Of a DNA stretch of 64,000 nucleotides, positions 1 through 9,752 are shown in pieces; position 1 is the stretch's first letter, and each line of letters starts with the position of its first letter. The translations under genes were made by a program, and so were the position numbers. This DNA comes from a bacterium (lineage in GTDB: Bacteria > UBA8248). The stretch lies in the NCBI GenBank assembly GCA_022825065.1, contig JAJDYR010000032.1:1-64000 (forward strand), in the 5' to 3' direction. The notes below the pieces were generated by a model. That model was not told where the DNA came from. It did no database searches and saw nothing but the letters and a program-made list of their open reading frames with translations.

Positions 1-2542
1 CTACCTCGGCGGCGACGGACGCGCGATCTGGGCCCACCAGGTGGCCGTCGCGCGCACCCTGGAATGGGTGGAGCGGAACGTCGCCGAGACCAGGATGAGC
101 GAGCCCGGGACCGGGCGCATGGTCCGCGCAGGCGATCAGAAAACCCTGGTCGCGACCTTCCGGCACGACACCTCGCGCAACCTCGACCCCCTGCTCCACA
201 CGCATGCGGTTATCGCCAACATGGTGCGGGGGACGGATAACAAGTGGCGCACGATGTCCAACGAGAAACTCTATGCGAACAAGATGCTGATCGGCGCGAT
301 ATACCGGACCGAACTCGCCCGCGGTCTCGAAGGGTTCGGCTACCGGGTGGAGAAGACCCACGCGGACGGGCGCTTCGAGATCGAGGGCGTATCGAGAGAG
401 GTGATCGAGGCGTTCTCGAGCAGGCGGGCCGAGATCGAGAAGGCGATGGAAGAACGCGGCCTGGGCGCCACGGCTGAGAACCAGCGCGCCGCCCAGCGGG
501 TCACGCTCATGACGCGGGAGCCCAAGCGGGAGGCCGACAAGGGGACGCTCATGGCCGTATGGGAGAAGCAGGCTGCTGATCTCGGCTTCGACGCAAGGAC
601 TCTCAAGGCGCAGGCGATGGCGAGGAGCGGCTTGTCCCGCGACGCCGGCCGGAGCGGTCCAGCCAAAGAAGCCGAACCCGCCCGCGAGGCCGTGGAGTGG
701 GCCGTGGCGCATCTCGCGGAGCGGGAGGCCGTCTTCGACCGCGCGGCCCTGCTCGCGGGCGTGCTCGCCTGGCGGCCCGGCGCCGTGTCGATGGCGGGTG
801 CCGAGCGCGAGGTGGCGAGACTCGAAAAAACGGGCGTCCTGCACGCAGCGGACCTGCCAGGAAACAAGGACATGCTCACGACGGAGAAGGCCGCGGCGGC
901 GGAGCGCGAGACCATCGCCCTGGTGGAGGCGGGACGCGGACGGGGCGCTCCCGCCATGCGCGGCTGGATGGTGAGCGCGCACCTGCGCAAGGGACCGCTG
1001 ACGCATGGCCAGCGCGAGGCCGTAAAGCTCATTCTCGCGGAGAAGGACCGCGTGGTGGGCGTGCAGGGCTACGCCGGCACCGGCAAGACGAAGATGCTCA
1101 AGCGCGCCCGCGCGCTATTCGAGAAACGCGGCTACGAGGTCCGGGGTCTCGCGCCCTCGGCCTCGGCCGCGAGGACGCTCGAAGCGGAAGCGGGGATCGA
1201 GAGCGAGACGCTCCAGCGCTTCCTCACGCGATACGCGGACGTCGCACAGGGCCGCCTCAAGAGAAGCGCCCAAAAACACTTGCGCGCGGGCTACGCGAAG
1301 ACCGCCCTCGTCGTGGACGAGGGCTCCTTGGCCTCGACGCGCGAGATGCGCGAGCTGCTCCGCATCTCGGAAGTCCTGCGCCTGCCCCGGGTCGTTCTCG
1401 TGGGCGACGCGAAACAGCTCGACGCCGTGGACGCCGGCAAACCCTTCGCGCAGTTGCAGGCCGCGGGCATGAAGACGGCCACCATGAACGAGATCATGCG
1501 CCAGCGCGACCAGGACCTGAAGGCCGCTGTCGAGGCCACGCTCGCGGGAGACGTCAGGCGCGCCTTCGACAAGCTCGGCTCGAACGTGGCCGAGGTGAAA
1601 CCCGACAACCTCGCGGGTGCCGCCGCGGCACGCTGGCTCGCGCTCCCGCCTGAAGAACGCGCAAACGCGGGGCTCATGGCGCCGAGCCAGAAGATCCGCG
1701 AGAAGATCAACGCCATCGTCCGCGAGCGCCTGGTCCGGGAGGGCGCCGTCTGCGGCCCGGCCTTCCTCACGAATCGCCTCGTCTCGCGCGGCTACACGAA
1801 CCCCGAGAAATCGCTCGCCGCGAACTATTCTCCGGGCGACGTCGTCGCCTTCCACCGCCGCTACAAGCGCCTCGGCGTCGAGAAGGGGGACGAGCTTCGC
1901 GTGACGGGCGTCGACCACGAAGGCGGCGCGGTCATCCTGCAAGGTGGGCGCGGAGAGGAAATTCGCTGGGAGCCCCGCCGCATCGGGGCGCGAAGCGGCG
2001 GCGTCGAGGTCTACAAGGTCGAGCGGATGGAACTGCGCATCGGCGACAAGGTCCGCTGGACACGCAACGACAAGGAACTCGGCCTGGTCAACAGCCAGGC
2101 CGCCGAGGTGACGAGCGTCAGGAACGGCCGCGTGACCTTCCTGGTCGAGGACGGGCGCACGATCGGCATGACCGCAGGCGTTCCGCAGCTTCGCCACGTC
2201 GACCGCGCCTGGGCCTCGACCGTCCACGCCTTCCAGGGCCGGACGGTCGATACCGTCATCGCGGCCATGGAGGCGAACCACCCCGACCTCACCAACCAGA
2301 AGACGCTCTACGTCGAGATCAGCCGCGCCCGCGACCGGGCGGAACTCGTGACCGACGACGCGAGAGCGCTGCGCGAGCGGCTCGAAGCCGCGACGGGGGA
2401 GCGCATCGCGGCTCTGGAGGCGATAGGAGCGGGCAAGGCGGAGAGCATCGGGGCGGAGAAGCCGAACGAGGCGGCGCGAACCATGGAGAGGCGGACGCCG
2501 GCGATGGAGAAGACACGATCGGATCGAGGGTTGGAGCTATAG
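1..2542 (+). CDS. traA: MobF-family conjugative relaxase/helicase (TraA-like), 5' end missing
   Basis: The frame is open from base 2, so the start and the catalytic tyrosines lie off the left edge; about 846 codons are visible. Near the left end is the metal-binding histidine motif of MobF relaxases, LDPLLHTHAVIANM, with an upstream FRHDTSR. It is followed by a RecD-like helicase with a Walker A motif GYAGTGKTK at roughly residue 345 and a Walker B LVVDEGS about 80 residues on; the C-terminal helicase part includes a STVHAFQGRT motif. By family knowledge such proteins nick oriT and unwind the transferred strand during conjugation. No other transfer gene is seen downstream, so this is probably one end of an integrated mobile element that extends to the left. 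The gene is very GC-rich, with long overlapping shadow frames. Confidence 0.92.
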   Translation, partial: YLGGDGRAIWAHQVAVARTLEWVERNVAETRMSEPGTGRMVRAGDQKTLVATFRHDTSRNLDPLLHTHAVIANMVRGTDNKWRTMSNEKLYANKMLIGAIYRTELARGLEGFGYRVEKTHADGRFEIEGVSREVIEAFSSRRAEIEKAMEERGLGATAENQRAAQRVTLMTREPKREADKGTLMAVWEKQAADLGFDARTLKAQAMARSGLSRDAGRSGPAKEAEPAREAVEWAVAHLAEREAVFDRAALLAGVLAWRPGAVSMAGAEREVARLEKTGVLHAADLPGNKDMLTTEKAAAAERETIALVEAGRGRGAPAMRGWMVSAHLRKGPLTHGQREAVKLILAEKDRVVGVQGYAGTGKTKMLKRARALFEKRGYEVRGLAPSASAARTLEAEAGIESETLQRFLTRYADVAQGRLKRSAQKHLRAGYAKTALVVDEGSLASTREMRELLRISEVLRLPRVVLVGDAKQLDAVDAGKPFAQLQAAGMKTATMNEIMRQRDQDLKAAVEATLAGDVRRAFDKLGSNVAEVKPDNLAGAAAARWLALPPEERANAGLMAPSQKIREKINAIVRERLVREGAVCGPAFLTNRLVSRGYTNPEKSLAANYSPGDVVAFHRRYKRLGVEKGDELRVTGVDHEGGAVILQGGRGEEIRWEPRRIGARSGGVEVYKVERMELRIGDKVRWTRNDKELGLVNSQAAEVTSVRNGRVTFLVEDGRTIGMTAGVPQLRHVDRAWASTVHAFQGRTVDTVIAAMEANHPDLTNQKTLYVEISRARDRAELVTDDARALRERLEAATGERIAALEAIGAGKAESIGAEKPNEAARTMERRTPAMEKTRSDRGLEL

Positions 2543-3177
2543 ACCGATTCCCCGGGCGTTGCACCGGTGACCTACAGCACGTCTTCGGCGATGCTCGCGG
2601 CGACCCGCCCGGCGGGCTCCCGCACCCGCCGCGGCGAGTCGTGGGAGCGAGCGCGTTCCCTCTTCTTGCATGGTCACCGTATCTGCTTCACCCTGAGTAT
2701 CCGCCGCAGATCAAACACGACTGGAAAAGGAGCGTTTGTATCGAAGGGCGCTCCTCTTCGACGCACTCGATATGCACCCCGTTTGACCTTTCTTCCTCGG
2801 CAGGGTCAAACCCTCGATACGGCGCGAACGCGCGTCTACTCGGGATGAGGGTGGTGTGTCGTCGCGGGTCAAATCCGATTGATGAACGAGGGTTCGACGC
2901 GACCTGTTCTGGAAGAGGGAGGTATTTATGTTCCCGGGTTGTGAATGCGTCACAGGTATTTTCCCCTCAAAGGGCTTTTTCAACAAACCCCCAAGAGAGA
3001 GTGGTTCTTTTTTTCGTCAGTCGGCAATGCCGGTATGAACAGGGGATGGCGTGTCGGCGTTATGCTTTGCAAACGACGCTCGTCCGAAAATTTCTTGACA
3101 TCTTCCGGTGCATTATTTATTAGAGTATTCATAATTACTGAAATCAATTTCTTAAGATTACGAATATTGAGGTATGC
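2543..3177. other. Intergenic region after the relaxase gene
   Basis: No credible gene is seen. It is GC-rich at first and turns AT-rich over the last 100 bases, where the promoter of the next gene lies. A GGAGCG/CGCTCC hairpin sits near 2731-2756, and the motif TTTTTCAACAAACCCCC (about 2969-2985) resembles the flanks of the palindromic repeats found later in the window. Confidence 0.6.
3095..3123 (+). promoter_or_regulatory. Probable sigma-70 promoter of the TbpB-like lipoprotein gene
   Basis: A perfect -35 TTGACA (3095-3100) is followed after 17 bases by TATTAG (3118-3123), which matches 4 of 6 bases of the -10 consensus. It lies about 55 bases upstream of the ATG at 3178, which has a GAGG ribosome-binding site 6 bases before it. 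Confidence 0.65.
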
Positions 3178-4224
3178 ATGATTACCAACGTCTGCAAAAA
3201 ATTATTTACACTAATCGCCCTTATTGCAATTTCACTGACGACGGGCTGTGTCGGTGGCGGCGGTGGTAGTTCCGAACTGCCTCCAATCCCGACACCCACG
3301 CTCACGCCCGTCCCCCAACAGTTTCGTACGCAGACGACATTCGTCGACAACGTCCTCAGCGTCGACGTGCGCTACCACGACGGCCGCACCCGCACCCTCG
3401 ATACCGTACGAAATCAGGACGGGTCGTGGGGGCTTTACCTCCCCCCGCCCCTGCAACCCAACCATTCCAGCCGCGAATGGATACTCTCGGATAACTACTA
3501 CGACGGCAGGATTATGCTCTACGCCGTCGTCTCCTGGAACGACGACGACCCTGCCGACTACCTCGCGGCCGGATGGTGGCTCGTCTACCCGCGCGGCGCA
3601 CCCGTTCATGCTTTCGAATACGCCACGCGCGGCGTCTTTCTCGACGGCCCGGAACTCGACCCCGCCAGACCCCCCGACCTCCCCCTGACCGGCACGGCCA
3701 CCTACGTCGGCGGCGCGGGCGGCCTGTACACGTACAACTACGGCCGCAACTGGGGCGAGTTGGCCGGCTCCTCCGAGTACACCGAATTCCAGGGGACTAT
3801 CGCGTTTACCGCCGACTTCGGCAACAAACGCATCGCCGGCTGCCTGGGATGTCTCCGACCGATCGGGATCGATCCCGGCCGCCACCTCTATCCGTTCGTA
3901 ACCTGGCGGGATCCCGATCCCGAGGCGTCGCCGGCCGACTACGACCTGCACTTTTCCGCATCCTTTGACGCCAGGGGCGCATTCGAGGATACCGAGATCA
4001 CCGTCACGCATCCGGAACGAAGTATCACGCAAGCCGCCGGGACGTGGCGCGGTCAGTTCTCGAACGTGCCGGACATCGACGGCAACCCCCGCCGTGTGGT
4101 CGGCTCGACAGATGTCCACTTCGCCGAAGAAGACGGCTCGAGCGGGAACTTTACAGGCATCTTCGATGCGCTTACGCCCGCAACGCTCAGGCCCGATGAC
4201 GACAACACGCCCAACGCGAACTGA
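3178..4224 (+). CDS. TbpB-like surface/periplasmic lipoprotein
   Basis: The 348-residue protein begins with a basic, hydrophobic signal peptide ending in the lipobox LTTGC (Cys about 24), then a Gly-rich and Pro-rich linker, so it is exported and lipidated. Mature-domain motifs match the transferrin-binding-protein-like beta-barrel family: TGTATYVGGAGG, FTADFGNKRIAGC, then TWRGQFSN near the C-terminus. The family is named after TbpB, but most members have no known ligand, so iron piracy should not be assumed. Two related proteins are encoded at the other end of the window (61903 and 63791). It is a single gene with its own promoter, facing away from the nuclease-like genes. The Cys pair in GCLGC is unusual for the family. 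Confidence 0.75.
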   Translation: MITNVCKKLFTLIALIAISLTTGCVGGGGGSSELPPIPTPTLTPVPQQFRTQTTFVDNVLSVDVRYHDGRTRTLDTVRNQDGSWGLYLPPPLQPNHSSREWILSDNYYDGRIMLYAVVSWNDDDPADYLAAGWWLVYPRGAPVHAFEYATRGVFLDGPELDPARPPDLPLTGTATYVGGAGGLYTYNYGRNWGELAGSSEYTEFQGTIAFTADFGNKRIAGCLGCLRPIGIDPGRHLYPFVTWRDPDPEASPADYDLHFSASFDARGAFEDTEITVTHPERSITQAAGTWRGQFSNVPDIDGNPRRVVGSTDVHFAEEDGSSGNFTGIFDALTPATLRPDDDNTPNAN

Positions 4225-4704
4225 CATAAGCCCCCTGCGGCCAAAATCACATCTTTTCTTTTCCTGAAATTCTCACGCGCCCGGTCCGCAGGTCATCCCG
4301 GCGGACCAACGTCCTTTCCGCTCCCTCATCGGACGCAAGGGATATCACCTTGCCATGGCCGTCCGGGGATATGGCGTCATGCGTCCATTGTAGCGCATCG
4401 GATATTCGGTTTCGAGAGATTCCGGGCAGAGAACACGCTGCCCGGAGCGCGGGCATCTTCAGGCGCCGGCGTTCTTCCGGCCCGGGCTTCCACTCGCGGT
4501 TTCCGCCTGCCCTGGGCGAAGAGAACAGAAACAGCGGGGAGCCATTGCTGATGGCTCTCGTCGTGAACAAAAAGAGGCGCCTGCCTGGACGAGGTTTTTC
4601 AACGCGATTGACCCTTGCCCAGGGCTAGCTCGGCACGCACGCCAGGAGGAATGCCTTGAGGAGTTATGGGGTTTCCCATGTCCGGAGGGATGATTGGCGC
4701 GGCG
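4225..4704. other. Intergenic region between convergent genes
   Basis: No gene with a recognisable product is seen. One minus-strand frame (4247-4570) is open for 107 codons but has no family resemblance and looks like a chance frame in GC-rich DNA. No clear terminator was found. Confidence 0.5.
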
Positions 4705-5670
4705 TCAGCCTAAACGCTCGGGCGGACCAGCCACCCAGAGCTTCCATGTCTCGATTGGAGGAACACCGGGCGGCAGATGAGCGTTGACGACATCCAGCAC
4801 TCGTTCATAGCGATGCCCTACTTCCTCGCTTCGCTCATCCTCGCCGAACCCGATGGCGGCGCGAACCCCGCCGGCGAGCCGGGGAACATGGGCGGGCGTC
4901 AGACCCAGAGCCACGCGGGCATCGAGCAGCCTTTGCAGCGAATCCCGCACCGCGTCGAGAGCATTGTGCCACTCCCAGACGTATTGCAGAAGCTGAATCG
5001 GCGCGTAGTAAACATCCGACGCGGATGCGTCCTTTAGCTCGACAATCACCAGGCGGCCTTGCGGATCGACGGCAATCTGATCGATCTCGTTACTCTTTTT
5101 CCTTTGCGGCAACTTCGCCCAATGGTCTTTCCGGGAGGGCAGCTTCCGCCTGGATGCAACGATGGCGCCCAGCTGGACATACGCATCGTCGATCTTCTGG
5201 CACTCCATGGCTTTCGCCTTTTCCGTTTGGGACTCATACGCGAGCACGGCATCCCGGTCGAAGGGTACCCAGGGCTCCGTGACGCGCGACCAGCGTGCCT
5301 GTATGCCACCCTCACGCGCCGTCTGCGCTTCGGCTACGGCCACGTTGTCCAGGTAGTTGCTCAGCGTCTCCTCGAAGCCAGGTTCCCGGGTGCTCCATGC
5401 CCGGAACAGATCCCCTGCACAGGGTTGTGTCGTGTACGTGCTTTCTGCCGTAAAGTCGGCCATCCCGTTTTTCAGACATAAATCGACGAGCTTTGTAAGG
5501 CCGCAGTAGACGATTACCTTATCGTCCAAGCGCAGATGCACATCGAGGTGGCAGCGAGCGACTTTACGCTTCGAGAGTGCAAGCAGCGGCGCGAGAAATC
5601 CTCCCGGAGACAGGAGCGCCTGCAACTCCGGCGAAGGTGCGCGATCATAGGCGGGTCCTGGCGTCATCAT
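4705..5670 (-). CDS. Hypothetical protein with PD-(D/E)XK nuclease-like core
   Basis: The protein has 321 residues and no signal peptide. Around residues 195-235 it shows NEIDQIAVD followed by LVIVELKDA. That is the acidic residue plus beta-strand E-x-K arrangement of the PD-(D/E)XK nuclease fold, and a following QLLQYVWEW helix fits the fold. The remainder is not recognised. Two ATGs stand at the start behind GGGAGGT; either could be used. It is 68 bp downstream of another protein of the same fold class and close to two integrases, so a mobile-element or defence role is plausible. That is inference; the family is not identified and no partner methylase is present. Confidence 0.7.
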   Translation of the reverse strand: MMTPGPAYDRAPSPELQALLSPGGFLAPLLALSKRKVARCHLDVHLRLDDKVIVYCGLTKLVDLCLKNGMADFTAESTYTTQPCAGDLFRAWSTREPGFEETLSNYLDNVAVAEAQTAREGGIQARWSRVTEPWVPFDRDAVLAYESQTEKAKAMECQKIDDAYVQLGAIVASRRKLPSRKDHWAKLPQRKKSNEIDQIAVDPQGRLVIVELKDASASDVYYAPIQLLQYVWEWHNALDAVRDSLQRLLDARVALGLTPAHVPRLAGGVRAAIGFGEDERSEEVGHRYERVLDVVNAHLPPGVPPIETWKLWVAGPPERLG

Positions 5671-5738
5671 GTACCTCCCGGCATTGACAGCGGCGGCGCA
5701 TCCGAGAGCCTGAGCATTATACTCTCCCCCTTCGCCGC

Positions 5739-6374
5739 TTACCGCACCTCTATCATGAGGTATCGGAACTGCTGATCAGTCGCTTCGCCGAAGCTGAAAT
5801 AATCTCTCCAGACACAATCGTAAGAACCTTTCAGACGTATTGGCTCTTCCCTGCCATTCGTGGTGCCTTTAGCGGCTTTGGGAGACCATGCCATCTCACC
5901 CGAAATCTCTCTTTCTTGGTGGAGACGAAAATCGGCGTCAATCGTCGATCTCGAAGAAAGTCTCCAATAGGACGGATCATTGGTCAATAGAATTGCGTAC
6001 CCCACCTCAGCCAATTCAAAATCGGCCACCACGCGTTCCAGTCTTTGTACATCCCTGAGGAAGTCATATCGGCGGATGTCTTGTGCCCCCTGGTCCAGTA
6101 GCGCAAAAGACTCTTGCTTCGAGCACTGCTCCAGCCTTTTGGTCAGGTACTTCAGCTCTATCGCAACTCCCGCGCCCGGAAGCCAGATGTCCAAATACAT
6201 CCTTTCGTTTTGGAAAGGCTTGTACTCCAGGCGAATTTCATCGTTCGGCATTGCCTTGTGAAGCTGCCAGGCAAGAGCATGCTGAAAATCAGCTTCCGAA
6301 TGAAAGATCGGACGTTCTTCTTTCAAGTTCTCCATCAGTCCGGATACATCCAGCGTAATCAATTGAGCCTCCAT
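5739..6374 (-). CDS. Hypothetical protein with PD-(D/E)XK-like motif
   Basis: The 211-residue protein carries, at about residues 25-80, HSEADFQHALAW (a conserved Glu helix), RLEYKPF, then YLDIWLPGAGVAIELKYLTK. The D ... E-x-K spacing is typical of the PD-(D/E)XK superfamily (RecB- or very-short-patch-like). The C-terminal half ends in DQQFRYLMIEVR, which may form a beta-strand. The start is ATG at 6374, although an in-frame TTG lies directly before it; no strong ribosome-binding site is seen. Base composition is lower in GC than the flanking relaxase and integrases, which suggests a separate origin. Exact function is unknown. Confidence 0.65.
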   Translation of the reverse strand: MEAQLITLDVSGLMENLKEERPIFHSEADFQHALAWQLHKAMPNDEIRLEYKPFQNERMYLDIWLPGAGVAIELKYLTKRLEQCSKQESFALLDQGAQDIRRYDFLRDVQRLERVVADFELAEVGYAILLTNDPSYWRLSSRSTIDADFRLHQEREISGEMAWSPKAAKGTTNGREEPIRLKGSYDCVWRDYFSFGEATDQQFRYLMIEVR

Positions 6375-6483
6375 CAATTTACACGCCTGCCTGTCACAAG
6401 CGATTCCACCCCATCGACCTGGTCTTGCGGGTTACTATCACAGCATCCGCTATGTATTGATCGCAAGCCTGCCTCCAGCCTTC

Positions 6484-7659
6484 TCAGAGAATATCCTCCG
6501 CGATGCTCTCGGCGACGCGCTCCGCGGCCTCCTGCGCCGAATCGCGCGCGAGGTGGGCGTAGCGCGCCGTCGTTTCCAGTTGGCCGTGGCCCAGGAGTCT
6601 CCCGATCATGGGTAGGCTCTCGCCCAGCGCCAGGGCGCGGCTGGCGTAAGAGTGGCGCAGGTCATGGACCCGCACGCCCCCGAGGCCCGCGCGCTCCCTT
6701 ATCGCCCGCCAGGCCTCGTCGATGTTCCTAAGGTGCGTCCCCGGCATCCTGCCGGGGATGACCCACGGATTGCCGGGGATGCGCGGGAGACCTGTGAGAA
6801 GCTCGGCCGCCTGCGGCGGGAGCGGGATCACCCGCGCTCCCGTCTTGGAATCGGGCAGTCTCAACTCCGCCGCTTCCAGCGCCACATGCTCCCAGCGCAA
6901 CCCGAGTATCTCGCTCCTCCGGCACCCGGTCAGGGCCAGGAGCCTGATCGCCGCCACGGCGGACGCGGACGCGCCGCCCTCCGCCTCGACCCGGTCGAGC
7001 GCCTCCCCAAGGCGGTCGAATTCCGCCTCGGTGAGGAACCGCTCGCGCCTGCGCTCGGGGAACTTGACGAGGGAGCGGCAGGGGTTCGGGGCTCCCTCGG
7101 GAACCATTCCCCAGCCCTCGGCCAGCCCGTACATCGAAGAGAGGATGCGGACCGCCATGTTCGCGACCGCGGGCGTCTGATACATGCTCTGGTGGAACTC
7201 GGCCGCCTGCGCGCGCCCCACCGCCGCGAGCGGCAACGAGCCCAGGGCGGGCAGGATATGGCGCTCGACCACGGAGCGAGCCGCTGCGGCGGTGCTCGTC
7301 TTGCAGCGCACCGGGACGTATTCGCTGAGGTAGCGCGCGCACAGTTCGGCCACCGTGGGGCCTCCCACAGGCTTCATCGGCTCGGGCACCGCTTCCTCGC
7401 CCGCCTTGACCCGCGCGATGATGAGGGCGGCGCGCTTTCTCGCCTCATCGGCGTTTATCACGCCGTGGCGTCCTACCGCCACGCGTTTGGGTCCCTCGGG
7501 CCCCCGCGCCTGGGCGATGTAGACCTTGCTCCCGGTGGGATAGACCCTGACGCCGAAGCCGGTGAGCTCCCCGTCCCAGAACACCGTGTCCTTCTGGACT
7601 TCGATCTTCCCGACCGAGCGGTTCGAGAGCGTCTTCATCGTGGGCTTCGCCATCTTCAA
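6484..7659 (-). CDS. Tyrosine recombinase/integrase (second of a coupled pair)
   Basis: This 391-residue protein has an N-terminal arm-binding domain of the DUF4102 type (FWDGELTGFGVRVYPTG, GPKRVAVGRHG), a SAM-like core-binding domain, and a catalytic domain. The active-site boxes are complete: TGCRRSEI (first Arg), HDLRHSYASR (His-x-x-Arg), LLGHGQ (His) and TARYAHL (nucleophile Tyr). The probable start is TTG at 7659, overlapping the stop of the upstream integrase as TTGA and preceded by GGAGGG; ATG at 7653 is the alternative. It should cut and rejoin DNA at an attachment site of the element that also carries the relaxase. No tRNA attachment gene was found nearby. Confidence 0.93.
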   Translation of the reverse strand: MKMAKPTMKTLSNRSVGKIEVQKDTVFWDGELTGFGVRVYPTGSKVYIAQARGPEGPKRVAVGRHGVINADEARKRAALIIARVKAGEEAVPEPMKPVGGPTVAELCARYLSEYVPVRCKTSTAAAARSVVERHILPALGSLPLAAVGRAQAAEFHQSMYQTPAVANMAVRILSSMYGLAEGWGMVPEGAPNPCRSLVKFPERRRERFLTEAEFDRLGEALDRVEAEGGASASAVAAIRLLALTGCRRSEILGLRWEHVALEAAELRLPDSKTGARVIPLPPQAAELLTGLPRIPGNPWVIPGRMPGTHLRNIDEAWRAIRERAGLGGVRVHDLRHSYASRALALGESLPMIGRLLGHGQLETTARYAHLARDSAQEAAERVAESIAEDIL

Positions 7660-8834
7660 CCGGCCCTCCCGTTCGTGACGTGGGCGCCGATGCTCCCGCC
7701 CACCCGGTTCGCCGCCTCCTTCTCGGCCTCGCGCATCAGGTGCGCGTAGCGCGCGCTCGTAGCCACGCTCGTGTGTCCCAGCAGCTTGCCGATCGTATAG
7801 AGGCTCTCGCCCAGCGCCAGCGCCCTGGAAGCATACGAATGGCGCAGGTCGTGGATGCGGACGTCATCCAGTCCCGCCCGCGCCCGGACGGACCGCCAGT
7901 AGTATTGCAGGCCCGTGAGGCGCCTCCCCGGCCTTTGGCCCGCGATCACCCAGGGAACCCCCGGCTGACGGGGAACCCCGTCCAGTACCCTGAGCACGGG
8001 CCTGGTCAACGGGACCATGCGGGGACCCGCCTTGGCGTCCCTTAAGCGTAGATCCCCGGCCGTGCGGTCCACATCGTCCCACTGGAGGTTCAGTATCTCG
8101 CCCCTCCGGCATCCGGTAAGTGCGAGCAGACGAATCGCCGCGATCGCGGGCGGCCAGACCGCGCTTTCCGCCTCGGCGTCGGTGAGCGCACGGCCCAGAC
8201 GGCGATATTCTTCCGGCGACAGAAACCGCTCCCGTGGCTGTGTCCGGTAGCGGCGCAGCCTCCGGCAGGGGTTCCGTCCGGGCGGGACCAGCTCCCACGC
8301 CTCGGCAAGTACGAACATACGCGAGAGGAGATGGACCGCCTGGTTGGCCAGGCCGGGCGTATTGCGCAGGCGGTGATGGAGCGCGGTGACCTGCGCGCCT
8401 CCGACTTCCGCGACCGCCGTCCCGCCCAGAGCCGGCAGGATGTACTTGTCCAGCACCGAGCGGTACGACGCGACGGTGGCCGGCTTCAGATGCCGCTCCA
8501 CGTAAATGCGCATGAAGCGCTCGGCGAGCCCGGCCACCGTGAATTTCGCCTCGGGCGGCCCGTGTACGGGGTTCTCGCCACGCTTGATGCGGTCGATAAT
8601 GAGGGCGGACTGTTTCCTCGCCTCGTCGACGGCCAGTTCTCCGTGACGGCCGAGCGTTACGCGCTTTGGCCCCGATGGTCCCCGGGACTGCACCACGTAA
8701 GTCTTCCGGCCCGTGGCGTGGACGCGCACCCCGAAGCCCGCCAGCTCCCGGTCCCAGAAGATCGCGTCCTTCCCTTCGACCTTCAGAGCATCGACGGCGC
8801 GCTTCGTGAGTTTCAGATCGCTTCGCTTCGGCAT
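7656..8834 (-). CDS. Tyrosine recombinase/integrase (first of a coupled pair)
   Basis: At 392 residues it is homologous along its whole length to its downstream neighbour. An arm-binding domain (DRELAGFGVRVHATGRKT) is followed by a core-binding domain and a catalytic domain with TGCRRGEI, HDLRHSYASR, LLGHTS and SARYAHL. All five catalytic residues expected of an active tyrosine recombinase appear present. The start is ATG behind GAGGAAGCGAG. The two genes overlap by four bases, so they are probably translated as a unit in equal amounts. Pairs of different integrases in one operon suggest a heteromeric recombinase; classic 'recombinase in trio' elements have three, and no third copy is seen here. 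Confidence 0.93.
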   Translation of the reverse strand: MPKRSDLKLTKRAVDALKVEGKDAIFWDRELAGFGVRVHATGRKTYVVQSRGPSGPKRVTLGRHGELAVDEARKQSALIIDRIKRGENPVHGPPEAKFTVAGLAERFMRIYVERHLKPATVASYRSVLDKYILPALGGTAVAEVGGAQVTALHHRLRNTPGLANQAVHLLSRMFVLAEAWELVPPGRNPCRRLRRYRTQPRERFLSPEEYRRLGRALTDAEAESAVWPPAIAAIRLLALTGCRRGEILNLQWDDVDRTAGDLRLRDAKAGPRMVPLTRPVLRVLDGVPRQPGVPWVIAGQRPGRRLTGLQYYWRSVRARAGLDDVRIHDLRHSYASRALALGESLYTIGKLLGHTSVATSARYAHLMREAEKEAANRVGGSIGAHVTNGRAG

Positions 8835-9500
8835 CTCGCTTCCTCAAATATGTAATCAAATCGCATACGTGTGGCATCAAACAGGGGAGTATTCAAGCAT
8901 ATGTATGACGAAAATGCAAGGGGCATCAAGGTGGGAAATAACAGAAATATGTTATTATAAACAATTAGTTATCGTAGACAAACGGAGTCAATCATACTAT
9001 CGCGCCGACACCGGTTTCATGACAATGATTAATCGAATTGTTCGGGAATTCCCGGTTCACGCCCGCGCGCCCGCCCGGCCCGCTCCCCATCGCCCGGCCG
9101 GAGCCGCCGATGCCCGGAAGGCGCGCGGAATTCTCCCGCCTCCCCGGATGCGCCGGGGTGAACGGCCCGCATGAAATTCGCTTCGTCATCGTCTCATCCT
9201 CATGAAAGCGCCGCCGGGGATTCACCGGCCCGTCTCGTGAAGAGGCCGGGACGCTTCGCCACCATACCGAAACCCCCGCCGCACGCAAGAACGGCAATTG
9301 CGGGCAAATGCGCTTTCCCCTTTATGTGAAAATTTCCTGGGGATAAAAGATAAAACACCGCAGATCCAAGATGATACGCCGACGAAAGGCGATAAATCCC
9401 CGGACAAAAACCGGCCCGACCGGGGAGACGCGCCGCAGGGATGGCGATTTTCCCCGAGGAAGGGGAATTAAAAAAGCCCCTCTTGTCAGGGGATAAAGGC

Positions 9501-9614
9501 AACCCCCCCTACCCCCCCTTGTCAGGGGGGTAAGAAAGAGCAAAACCCTCCACCACGGCGACGGGGGGCGGCGCCTTTTTTTACCCCCCTGTCAAGGGGG
9601 GGTAGGGGGGGTTG
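9501..9614. repeat. MITE-like palindromic repeat, family 1, copy A
   Basis: About 114 bp flanked by near-perfect terminal inverted repeats of about 32 bp. They start AACCCCCCCTACCCCCC and end in its complement; each arm contains the smaller palindrome CCCCCCTTGTCAGGGGGG or its one-base variant. The interior is about 50 bp, begins AAGAAAGAGCAAAACCC and includes a GC-rich block. Other copies lie at 17420, 30164, 39585, 59004, 60279 and 60985. It encodes nothing. Confidence 0.9.
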
Positions 9615-9690
9615 GTTTTTGAGTCGAGAGAGGACCAGCGGAGAGGGAGCGATTTCCCGGCTTGGGATTTTGCTCGTCTTCCCGCCTTTC

Positions 9691-9752
9691 GCCGGAATGA
9701 CGGCTCTCTGCGAACATTGTTATGCGGCCTGGCAGGAAATGAACTTTCGTAG
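9691..9752 (+). repeat. Direct repeat bounding the toxin-antitoxin cluster (left)
   Basis: About 62 bases beginning GCCGGAATGACGGCT and ending AACTTTCGTAG are repeated with about 15% difference at 11518-11579 in the same orientation. The two copies bracket HigA, the broken higB and parD pieces and the ORF6N gene. Confidence 0.7.

Noticed and set aside
2860..2895. Possible tRNA T-arm-like sequence (GGGTCAAATCC)
   Set aside because: No matching acceptor, D or anticodon stems could be drawn around it.
4247..4570. Minus-strand 107-codon frame in the gap after the lipoprotein
   Set aside because: No recognisable domain or ribosome-binding site, and composition typical of a chance frame.
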